Below are positions 18,023-26,129 of a stretch of 64,000 nucleotides of DNA, piece by piece. Location: contig NZ_CAMPFU010000004.1 in the NCBI RefSeq assembly GCF_946848805.1, positions 327,932-391,931 on the forward strand, read 5' to 3'. Source of the DNA: Deinococcus sp. Marseille-Q6407. Its GTDB lineage: Bacteria > Deinococcota > Deinococci > Deinococcales > Deinococcaceae. Within the stretch, counting starts at the first letter, position 1, and every line of letters begins with the position of its first letter. The notes under the pieces were generated by a model. The model was not told the DNA's origin and made no database searches. It saw only the letters and a program-made list of their open reading frames with translations. Made by a program: the position numbers and the translations under genes.

Positions 18023-20370
18023 GTTTTCCCCGTGCAGGCGGGGATGTCCCGTATGACGGCCTGCCCAGTGCCACGCCTGAGCAGTTTTCCCCGTGCAGGC
18101 GGGGATGTCCCGCCCCAGCCGTTGCCGGAGCCGGAGCCCATTGAGTTTTCCCCGTGCAGGCGGGGATGTCCCGAGCGGCCAGCTGAGCCATGACGGTGCC
18201 GGTGCGTTTTCCCCGTGCAGGCGGGGATGTCCCGAAGGGGCGCGAGTACCGGCAGGCGGTCGCTGAGTTTTCCCCGTGCAGGCGGGGATGTCCCGCTGAG
18301 TAGGCCAGCCTTAACAGTGAACTGTGCGTTTTCCCCGTGCAGGCGGGGATGTCCCGCGACCGGCAGCCGCCCAGCGGCATGAGGCTGCGTTTTCCCCGTG
18401 CAGGCGGGGATGTCCCGGGCGCGGGCCGTCGAGGTGCTGCGCGACCCGGGTTTTCCCCGTGCAGGCGGGGATGTCCCGTCCACCCGGTAGTGGTTCTTCG
18501 CAGGCATCCCGTTTTCCCCGTGCAGGCGGGGATGTCCCGCGGGGAACCACGCTCAAGGAGCGTGAGAAGCTGTTTTCCCCGTGCAGGCGGGGATGTCCCG
18601 CAGCAGCAGCCGGCGCTTGGAATGCACCGCGCGTTTTCCCCGTGCAGGCGGGGATGTCCCGAGCCGCCGCTCGAGGCCAACCGAGCAACATCGGTTTTCC
18701 CCGTGCAGGCGGGGATGTCCCGAGGACGTTGAAACGCGAACCTCTCAGATGGGCGTTTTCCCCGTGCAGGCGGGGATGTCCCGTTTCCACTCCCCGAAAA
18801 ACCTCCGGCCACCTTGTTTTCCCCGTGCAGGCGGGGATGTCCCGGCCGCCGTGCAGGGCATCGTGGGCGGCATGGTGTTTTCCCCGTGCAGGCGGGGATG
18901 TCCCGCCACTGCCCCGGCTCGCAAGATGCGGAACATCGTTTTCCCCGTGCAGGCGGGGATGTCCCGTACCCAGACAGCACGGACATCTCGAAGGCGCCGT
19001 TTTCCCCGTGCAGGCGGGGATGTCCCGAGACCAGTCATCACGTACAGCAGTTTGGAAGAGTTTTCCCCGTGCAGGCGGGGATGTCCCGACTACTAAACCT
19101 GCTATTATTTCTAGGAGTTGGTTTTCCCCGTGCAGGCGGGGATGTCCCGATGAGAATGGTGATATTTACACCCCGACCCCGGTTTTCCCCGTGCAGGCGG
19201 GGATGTCCCGCTAGCCCCCACGCAGGCCGCAGCAGCAGCGGCGTTTTCCCCGTGCAGGCGGGGATGTCCCGACCACGCTGGCGGTGCATCTCGCGGGGCT
19301 GTTGTTTTCCCCGTGCAGGCGGGGATGTCCCGGCTGCAGGTGTGGGCGTGGGGATTACCGGGATGTTTTCCCCGTGCAGGCGGGGATGTCCCGAGATTTC
19401 ATCTTCATTCTGGACCAATTCAAACGTTTTCCCCGTGCAGGCGGGGATGTCCCGTAGTGTATGTTGGACCCGATAGACTAGAGCAGGTTTTCCCCGTGCA
19501 GGCGGGGATGTCCCGAGGGCATCTCCTACCGATTTTTCCTCCGCCTCGTTTTCCCCGTGCAGGCGGGGATGTCCCCGCGTGAGTGAGCGCGTCGAGCGGC
19601 GCCGGGACGTTTTCCCCGTGCAGGCGGGGATGTCCCATCACGGCGGGGGTGATCTCGCGGCCGGTGATCGTTTTCCCCGTGCAGGCGGGGATGTCCCGCT
19701 GTAACGGTTGACAGTCTCGTTGAGGAGCTTGTTTTCCCCGTGCAGGCGGGGATGTCCCGGCGCTGCGGGCCGCTTTGCTGGAGCTGGCCGAGTTTTCCCC
19801 GTGCAGGCGGGGATGTCCCGCGGCACCTGCGCCGCGTCATGGCGATGTACGGGTTTTCCCCGTGCAGGCGGGGATGTCCCGGACGACAGCCCGGTAGACC
19901 TGCAGAAGGAATAGTTTTCCCCGTGCAGGCGGGGATGTCCCGCCCCGGCAGAGGGTGAAATCATCCCCGACTTCGTTTTCCCCGTGCAGGCGGGGATGTC
20001 CCGCCCTCGCCGCTGCCCTCTGCGCCATTATTGTTGTTTTCCCCGTGCAGGCGGGGATGTCCCGTGCAGACCGGCCTGGACGCCGAGCGCACCACCGTTT
20101 TCCCCGTGCAGGCGGGGATGTCCCGGATACGGCAGCGCCTACCGGCATGTTGCCCAGGTTTTCCCCGTGCAGGCGGGGATGTCCCGCAGCTGAACAGTCG
20201 TCCACGGTTTCCGGCGGCAGTTTTCCCCGTGCAGGCGGGGATGTCCCGAACAGCCCTCAGCCTGCCCAGGGCGCCGTGCTGTTTTCCCCGTGCAGGCGGG
20301 GATGTCCCGTAGACCAGCAGGCCGCCGCAGAGCTGGAGGCGGTTTTCCCCGTGCAGGCGGGGATGTCCCG
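18023..20370 (+). CRISPR. Type I-E CRISPR array, 39 repeats and 38 spacers
   Basis: Repeats are 29 bp, starting GTTTTCCCCGTGCAGG and ending CGGGGATGTCCCG, with a CCCCG/CGGGG stem for Cas6e. The period is 61 bp (32-bp spacers) except for one 33-bp spacer at 20187-20219. Repeats start at 18023 and run to 20342-20370. Only two repeats differ, both at the last base: copy 26 (19548-19576) ends in C and copy 27 (19609-19637) in A. Most spacers are G+C-rich; a few (for example after 19060, 19121 and 19365) are A+T-richer. The array ends 44 bases before an IS element. Confidence 0.98.
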
Positions 20371-20414
20371 CCCTGTCGAGACCGACAAGCCCTGATTGCC
20401 CAGTTACGTTAGAC

Positions 20415-21503
20415 TTATAAGTTGCACCTTGCATAGCTGAGCGAATAGCCGTGCTGGTGGAGGAATTCTTGCTCTTTCCGAAGCTGGCCCAGCAGGTGGT
20501 TGAGCCTGACTACGGGGAACAGGGTGTAGAGGGCCAGGCGTGCCGCCTCTTTCAAGGTCATCCCTTCTGAGCGGTGCAGCGTCGTCAGGGTGAAGGCTAG
20601 AAAGACCATCAAAATCCAGCGGTCCAGACCCCTGGCAGTTCGCAGCGCGAACTGCGCCAACCCAAACTGATGCTTCCCTTCTTTGAAAAACGACTCCAGT
20701 GCCCAGCGCCGTTTTCCTTCGGCCAGGATGTCATCCCCCTCTAACAGCTCAGACGACACCGCGAAGAATTCGCGGTCCCCACGGTCCATCCTCCCCAGAG
20801 ACAGCGTTTCCAGAGGCCAGTTGGCGAGGTTGACGTACCCCCCATGCGGACAGTCCGCAACCGTCACCTGTCCAGGATGATCCGTGCGCCGGTTACTCCT
20901 CACACCCACCACGAACTCGAAACCGAGACGCTGCACACCGTCCAGAAAGACAGCGGATTCGAATCCACTGTCTGCCAGTACGCAGACCTGAAAGCGTTTC
21001 CCGACGAAGTCTGGCACCTCTTCCAGCAGGTCAAGGGCTAACGTGACGGGAGTGCTGGTGTACTTGCCCTGGTAGACCCGGTAAGAAATGGGGAACTTCA
21101 GTTCCCCATATTCGGCGAACAGGACCACCAGATGGATGCCGTGCCTGCCGTTGTAGACGCTGACGTAGGGCAGCTGAATTCCCACCTTTTCCACCGTGGT
21201 CAGATCCACGCTGAGCCGCAGACGAGGTCTGCGTTTGTGACGAGCTGTATCCAGCAGGATGCGCCACTGGAAGTCCTGCATCTCTTCCCGGCAGCGGTCT
21301 GAATCCCAGTCATAGACGTTGAAGAAGCGACTCAGTGCACTGGGGCTGACTCCCTCAGCCTGGCTGAACTTGGTCTTCTGACCTGGACTGTGGAAGAGGT
21401 GCAGCGAAGCCTGGAGGCTTCGCCGTTGGTACAGCGTCTCTGGAATGTCCAGAATCCGCTGTGAGAGAATATGGGTGCGCTCCCCTGAAACCTGTTTGTA
21501 CAC
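20415..21503 (-). CDS. IS4-family transposase (copy B)
   Basis: 362 residues with all three catalytic residues as in copy A. It differs in the first residues (MYKQVSGER rather than MNQPVSGER) and ends with TAA formed at the altered IS terminus. The frame is intact. Confidence 0.9.
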   Translation of the reverse strand: MYKQVSGERTHILSQRILDIPETLYQRRSLQASLHLFHSPGQKTKFSQAEGVSPSALSRFFNVYDWDSDRCREEMQDFQWRILLDTARHKRRPRLRLSVDLTTVEKVGIQLPYVSVYNGRHGIHLVVLFAEYGELKFPISYRVYQGKYTSTPVTLALDLLEEVPDFVGKRFQVCVLADSGFESAVFLDGVQRLGFEFVVGVRSNRRTDHPGQVTVADCPHGGYVNLANWPLETLSLGRMDRGDREFFAVSSELLEGDDILAEGKRRWALESFFKEGKHQFGLAQFALRTARGLDRWILMVFLAFTLTTLHRSEGMTLKEAARLALYTLFPVVRLNHLLGQLRKEQEFLHQHGYSLSYARCNL

Positions 21504-21563
21504 ACTTCCAGAATTTCAGCTCTGGGAGCGCTTTTTGTCCGCCTATTCAGGTGCAAGTTCTGA
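20415..21563 (-). mobile_element. IS4-family element, copy B
   Basis: 1149 bp, same IS as copy A. It joins the distal end of the CRISPR array to the type I restriction block. The left terminus reads TTATAAGTTGCACC instead of TCATAAGTTGCACC, which changes the transposase stop from TGA to TAA. No target duplication is seen. Confidence 0.9.
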
Positions 21564-21959
21564 GCCGAAGGATTGCGAAGACGGAAGACAACCTCATCTT
21601 CGGAGTCTTTTTCTCTCTACTTCGTTATTCTGAATTGATGCGTCCCCCCGTAGCAATAGCTTCCTCAGAATATGAGTGCTGCCAGCGCTGGGAAAATTAG
21701 GTAATGAGTCGGTGCCCCAGGGGCCAAGTCCAACTTTTACGCGGCTGCCGGGCGAGACACAGCTTCCAAGGGGTGCGGTTCGCTGCAATCCTCTCTCACC
21801 GAGCTAACAAACGAACGCGGTCATGCGCCCAGTGCAGAGGCAGCATGGTGGAGAGACGTCTTCTAAATAGGGGCCTGTACAACGTCCAATTTGAAAGCCG
21901 GAAACTATCTTATAAGTCTCGAAAAGAACCCCTATTTTCTAGAAGAGTTTGAGGAAAAT
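21564..21959. other. Intergenic stretch before the restriction operon
   Basis: No supportable gene. It contains a weak hairpin-plus-T feature at 21576-21610 and becomes A+T-rich near 21895-21960 just before hsdM. It may carry the promoter of the restriction operon, but I cannot single out -10/-35 elements with confidence. Confidence 0.4.
21576..21610 (+). terminator. Possible weak terminator
   Basis: CGAAGA (21576-21581) can pair with TCTTCG (21597-21602), followed shortly by TTTTT. The stem is only 6 bp with a long loop, so this is tentative. Confidence 0.3.
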
Positions 21960-23474
21960 GTGAAAAATACGCAACAGACCCTAGATCTTCAGCCAGATCT
22001 CTCAATAGCGGAATTACAAGCCCGTCTCTGGGATGCGGCGAACGTCCTGCGCGGCCCCATTGATGCGGCGGATTTCAAGGCGTACATCTTCCCGCTGCTG
22101 TTTTTCAAGCGTATCAGCGACGTATGGCAGGAGGAGTATGACCAAGCGCTCAAGGACTCGGAAGGCGACGTCAGCTACGCCTCCTTTGCCGAGCAGCACC
22201 GTTTTCAGGTACCAGAAGGTGCTCACTGGAAGGATGTGTTCGAGCGCACTGAGAACATCGGTTTCGCCCTGGCGACGGCGCTAAGGGCAATCGAACGGGC
22301 GAACCCGGACACGCTGTACGGCATCTTCGGCGACGCCCAGTGGAGCAACAAAGACCGCCTGCCGGATGAGCTGATGGGCAAGCTGCTCAACCAGTTCCAC
22401 CGTCTGAACCTCGGCAATGCCAGCGTGCGTGAAGACCTGATGGGGCAGGCCTACGAATACCTCATCAAGAAATTCGCCGACAACAGCAACAAGGCCGCCG
22501 GGGAGTTCTACACGCCCCGGGCGGTGGTCAGGCTGATGGTCAACATCCTTGACCCGAAACCCCGCGAGAGCATCTACGACCCGGCCTGCGGAACGGGCGG
22601 CATGCTGCTCGAAGCGGTACACCACATCCGTGAGCAAGGTGGCGAGTGGCGGAACATGGTCATTCGTGGACAGGAACGCAATCTGACCACACAGGCCATT
22701 GCCCGCATGAACATGTTCCTGCACGGCATTGAGGACTTCGACATCGTGCGTGGGGACACGTTGCGCGACCCCGCTTTCAGCAGTGGTGACCAGCTTGAGC
22801 ACTTCGACTGCGTGCTCGCCAACCCGCCCTTCAGCCTGAGTCAGTGGGGAGCCGACCGCTGGCTGGCTGACCGGTTTGACCGCAATGTTTTTGGAGTTCC
22901 TACTGACGGCAATGGTGACTACGCCTGGATCATGCACATGATGAAGAGCCTCAAGCCTAAAGGTGGACGCATGGCCGTTGTGATGCCGCTAGGGGTGCTG
23001 TTCCGGGGCGGGCGCGAGGGCAAAATCCGCGAGCAACTGATCAAGGGTGACTACATCGAAGCAGTCATCGAACTCGGGCCGAACCTGTTCTACGGCACGG
23101 GTATTCCGGCCTGCGTGCTGGTCATCCGCATGGAAAAGGCACAGGCCGACCAGCTCAAGGTGCGTTTCATCAACGCCTCCAGCATCTTCACCAAAGGCCG
23201 CGCCCAGAACACCCTCAGCAACGAGCAGGCCGACGAAATCTTCGCACTGTACCAGTCCCGTGAGGACGTGCCCGGCCTAACCCGCACGGTGGGCATTCAG
23301 GAAATCCACGATGCTGGCTACACCTTGAAGCTGGGGCAATACGTACAGGCGGAAGTCCAACAGGACACCACCACCGTCGAGGAAGCGCTCGCAGACCTAA
23401 AGGTGAAGCTAGCCGCACAGGAGCAGGTTGAAGCTGAACTCGAAGCCCTTCTCTGCAAGGCAGGTTACCTGTGA
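21960..23474 (+). CDS. hsdM: Type I restriction-modification methyltransferase, first HsdM
   Basis: 504 residues from GTG at 21960, which follows GAGGAAAAT. An N-terminal HsdM_N domain (IAELQARLWDAANVLRG, FPLLFFKRISDVW) precedes the SAM-binding EFYTPR (182-187), motif I DPACGTGG (207-214) and motif IV NPPF (288-291) of an N6-adenine methyltransferase. It modifies the host copy of the target site with HsdS. Its TGA overlaps the GTG of a second, clearly different hsdM, with which it shares roughly half its residues by eye. Both are complete, which is unusual: a standard type I system has one hsdM used as a homodimer. Confidence 0.93.
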   Translation: MKNTQQTLDLQPDLSIAELQARLWDAANVLRGPIDAADFKAYIFPLLFFKRISDVWQEEYDQALKDSEGDVSYASFAEQHRFQVPEGAHWKDVFERTENIGFALATALRAIERANPDTLYGIFGDAQWSNKDRLPDELMGKLLNQFHRLNLGNASVREDLMGQAYEYLIKKFADNSNKAAGEFYTPRAVVRLMVNILDPKPRESIYDPACGTGGMLLEAVHHIREQGGEWRNMVIRGQERNLTTQAIARMNMFLHGIEDFDIVRGDTLRDPAFSSGDQLEHFDCVLANPPFSLSQWGADRWLADRFDRNVFGVPTDGNGDYAWIMHMMKSLKPKGGRMAVVMPLGVLFRGGREGKIREQLIKGDYIEAVIELGPNLFYGTGIPACVLVIRMEKAQADQLKVRFINASSIFTKGRAQNTLSNEQADEIFALYQSREDVPGLTRTVGIQEIHDAGYTLKLGQYVQAEVQQDTTTVEEALADLKVKLAAQEQVEAELEALLCKAGYL

Positions 23475-24949
23475 TTACTCAGAAAGAACTCGAAAGTCAC
23501 CTGTGGGGCGCAGCCGAGAAACTGCGCGGGCAGATTGACGCCAGCGATTACAAGCAGTTCATCTTCCCGCTGCTGTTCTTCAAGCGCATCAGTGACGTGT
23601 GGGACGAGGAATTTGAGAAGGCCAAAGCGGAGTCGGACGGCGACCTGACCTTCGCCACCTTTGCTGAGAACCACCGCTTTCAGGTGCCAGAAGAAGCCCA
23701 CTGGGACAAAGTCCGCGAGACGACCAAGAACGTGGGCACCGCCATCCAGACGGCCCTGCGTACCCTGGAACGCGAGAATCCCGATACCCTGAACGGCATC
23801 TTTGGCGACGCGCCGTGGACGAACAGCCAGCGCTTCAGCGACGCCACCCTGATTGGGTTGATGGACCATTTCAGCCGGGTGAAGCTGGACAACGCCAACG
23901 TCCCCCATGACCAGCTCGGCAACGCTTACGAGTACCTTATTCGGCGCTTTGCCGACGACAGCGGCCACACCGCGCAGGAGTTCTACACCAACCGCACCGT
24001 CGTTCACCTGATGACGCAGGTGGCCGGCCTGAAAAGTGGCGAGAGCGTCTATGACCCCACCTGCGGCAGCGGCGGCCTGCTGCTGAACGCCGTGCTGGAA
24101 CTGCGGAACAAGGGCCAGGAGTGGCGCAACGTCAAGGTGTACGGTCAGGAAGTTAACCTGATTACCAGCGGCATTGCCCGCATGAACATGTTCCTGCACG
24201 ACATTGAAGAGTTCGAGATTGCCCGGGGCAACACCCTGGAGGAACCCGCCCTACTGGAGGGCAACCGCCTCAAGACCTTCGACGTGGTGCTGGCGAACCC
24301 GCCCTACAGCATCAAGCAGTGGAATCAGGCCCGCTTTGCCAGTGACCCTTACGGGCGTAACCGGTACGGCACACCGCCGCAGGGCAACGCCGACTACGCC
24401 TTCTTGCAGCACATCATCGCCAGCCTGAACGAACACGGACGCGCCGCGATTCTGTTTCCCCACGGCATCCTGTTCCGGGATTCCGAAGCCGAGATGCGCC
24501 GGAAAATCCTGCAAGACGACCTGATTGAAGGCGTCATCGGACTGGGGCCGAACCTTTTCTACAACTCCCCGATGGAAGCCTGCGTGCTGGTCATCAACCG
24601 CCACAAGGCCCCGGAGAAGCGCGGCAAGGTGCTGCTGATCGACGGCAAGCACGAGGTCACCCGGCAGCAGGCGTACAGCTTCCTCTCGCCCGCCAACGAG
24701 GAAAAGCTGCTCGCGGCGTGGCGCAAGCCCGAGGAACACGCGGACATTGCCCGCGTTGTAGACCTTGAAGAAATCGCAGGGCAGAATTTCAACCTCAGCA
24801 TCAGCCTTTATACCCACAAGGGCCATGCAGGAGCCGCCGCGCAAGACGTGAGCGCCGCCGTAACATCCTGGCAACAGAGCCGCCAAGCACTCAGGGAGCA
24901 GTCTGAAAACCTGTTCTCCCTGCTTCAGGAGACCAGCCATGCCGAATAA
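23471..24949 (+). CDS. hsdM: Type I restriction-modification methyltransferase, second HsdM
   Basis: 492 residues from GTG at 23471. The same domain order is seen: LWGAAEKLRGQIDASDYKQFIFPLLFFKRISDVW, then EFYTNR (170-175), motif I DPTCGSGG (195-202) and motif IV NPPY (276-279). The Pro of the usual FYTP motif is Asn here. All catalytic elements remain, so it is not a decayed duplicate. The close coupling (GTGA with hsdM1 upstream, 11-base overlap with hsdS downstream) suggests the two HsdM proteins act together, perhaps as a heterodimer on one HsdS. The names hsdM1 and hsdM2 would be arbitrary. Confidence 0.92.
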   Translation: MITQKELESHLWGAAEKLRGQIDASDYKQFIFPLLFFKRISDVWDEEFEKAKAESDGDLTFATFAENHRFQVPEEAHWDKVRETTKNVGTAIQTALRTLERENPDTLNGIFGDAPWTNSQRFSDATLIGLMDHFSRVKLDNANVPHDQLGNAYEYLIRRFADDSGHTAQEFYTNRTVVHLMTQVAGLKSGESVYDPTCGSGGLLLNAVLELRNKGQEWRNVKVYGQEVNLITSGIARMNMFLHDIEEFEIARGNTLEEPALLEGNRLKTFDVVLANPPYSIKQWNQARFASDPYGRNRYGTPPQGNADYAFLQHIIASLNEHGRAAILFPHGILFRDSEAEMRRKILQDDLIEGVIGLGPNLFYNSPMEACVLVINRHKAPEKRGKVLLIDGKHEVTRQQAYSFLSPANEEKLLAAWRKPEEHADIARVVDLEEIAGQNFNLSISLYTHKGHAGAAAQDVSAAVTSWQQSRQALREQSENLFSLLQETSHAE

Positions 24950-26129
24950 CCATCACGAATGGCCTACCGTCACCTTCGGGGATGTGGTGCAGGAAATCAC
25001 CGTCCACGAGCGCGAACCGGAAACTCAGGGTCTTGACAGGTACGTGGGCCTTGACCACCTTGACCCTGGTGACCCTCGCGTGCGGCGTTGGGGCCTGATT
25101 TCCGAGGGAGTCACCTTCACCAAAGTCTTTCGGGCGGGTCAAATCCTCTTCGGAAAGCGCCGCGTTTACCAGAAAAAGATGGGCGTCCCCAACTTTGATG
25201 GCCTCTGCTCCGGTGACATCATCGTGCTGGATACCAAAGACAAGCGGCTGAGCCGTGAATTTCTGGCGCTGGTAGTGCAAACCGAAGCCTTTTTCGCTCA
25301 TGCCGAGAAGACTTCCAGCGGTTCACTGTCGCCCAGAACCAAGTTCCGGGAATTGGCAAAGTTTAAGTTCCTCCTGCCCCCGCCAGAGCAGCAGCGTGAA
25401 CTGGTGGAACTCATGCAAGGCTTTGAACGAGCGATAGAGGCCGGGGAAGGTGTGGCCGAAGCAGCATCCAAAGTGCAAGATCTACTGCTGAAGAACTTGT
25501 CTCCGCGAAAACCGAATGTCAATACGATTGATGAACTGAGTGAGCATGTCACAAGTGGCTCACGCGGTTGGGCAGCATACTACTCAGGGGAAGGGGCGCA
25601 TTTCGTTCGCATTGGCGATTTGAAGCGTAGACAACTTTATCCTGATTTATCAGAGACTCAAAAAATCTTGGCCCCTAATACAAAGGAGGCTGATCGCACA
25701 CGCTTGTTAGAGAACGACATTTTAATTTCTGTGACTGCCGATATTGGGATAGTCAATTTAGTTCCGGAAAATGTAGGTGAAGCTTACGTAAATCAACACA
25801 TTGCTATTGTTCGCCTGGATAGAGACAAGGCAAATCCAAAGTTTTGCGCCTATTTTCTCCGCTCGCCGGAAGGGCAAAAGCAGCTTCAAATGTCAAATGA
25901 TTCAGGCATAAAAGCGGGAATCAATTTACAAAGCATAAGGCGTTTGAAGGTCAACTTGCCAAGTGCAGAAAAACAGTCAGAATCTGTGCAACGCTTGGAC
26001 TGTGCCGCCTCGCTCCTCAAAGAACACAATGCGGCTCAAAGTAATCTACGTCAACTCCGCTTCTCCATCCTCAACACTGCTCTCACACCCTCGGCCACGG
26101 CTGAGGCGGCTGCCGAGGTGCCTGCATGA
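24939..26129 (+). CDS. hsdS: Type I specificity subunit HsdS
   Basis: 396 residues with two target-recognition domains, each followed by a conserved helical region. The first is about residues 1-150, ending FKFLLPPPEQQRELVELMQGFERAI. The second is about 185-355, ending LKVNLPSAEKQSESVQRLDCAASLL. AGGAG precedes the ATG at 24939. DNA encoding the second recognition domain (roughly 25500-26040) is much more A+T-rich than the rest of the operon, a sign that this half was exchanged from another source. The split target sequence cannot be predicted by eye. Confidence 0.93.
   Translation: MPNNHHEWPTVTFGDVVQEITVHEREPETQGLDRYVGLDHLDPGDPRVRRWGLISEGVTFTKVFRAGQILFGKRRVYQKKMGVPNFDGLCSGDIIVLDTKDKRLSREFLALVVQTEAFFAHAEKTSSGSLSPRTKFRELAKFKFLLPPPEQQRELVELMQGFERAIEAGEGVAEAASKVQDLLLKNLSPRKPNVNTIDELSEHVTSGSRGWAAYYSGEGAHFVRIGDLKRRQLYPDLSETQKILAPNTKEADRTRLLENDILISVTADIGIVNLVPENVGEAYVNQHIAIVRLDRDKANPKFCAYFLRSPEGQKQLQMSNDSGIKAGINLQSIRRLKVNLPSAEKQSESVQRLDCAASLLKEHNAAQSNLRQLRFSILNTALTPSATAEAAAEVPA

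Noticed and set aside
17958..20434. Long open frames with repeated SPPARGK or FPVQAGM peptides on both strands
   Set aside because: They are the CRISPR repeats read as codons, since 61-bp units keep frames open by chance.
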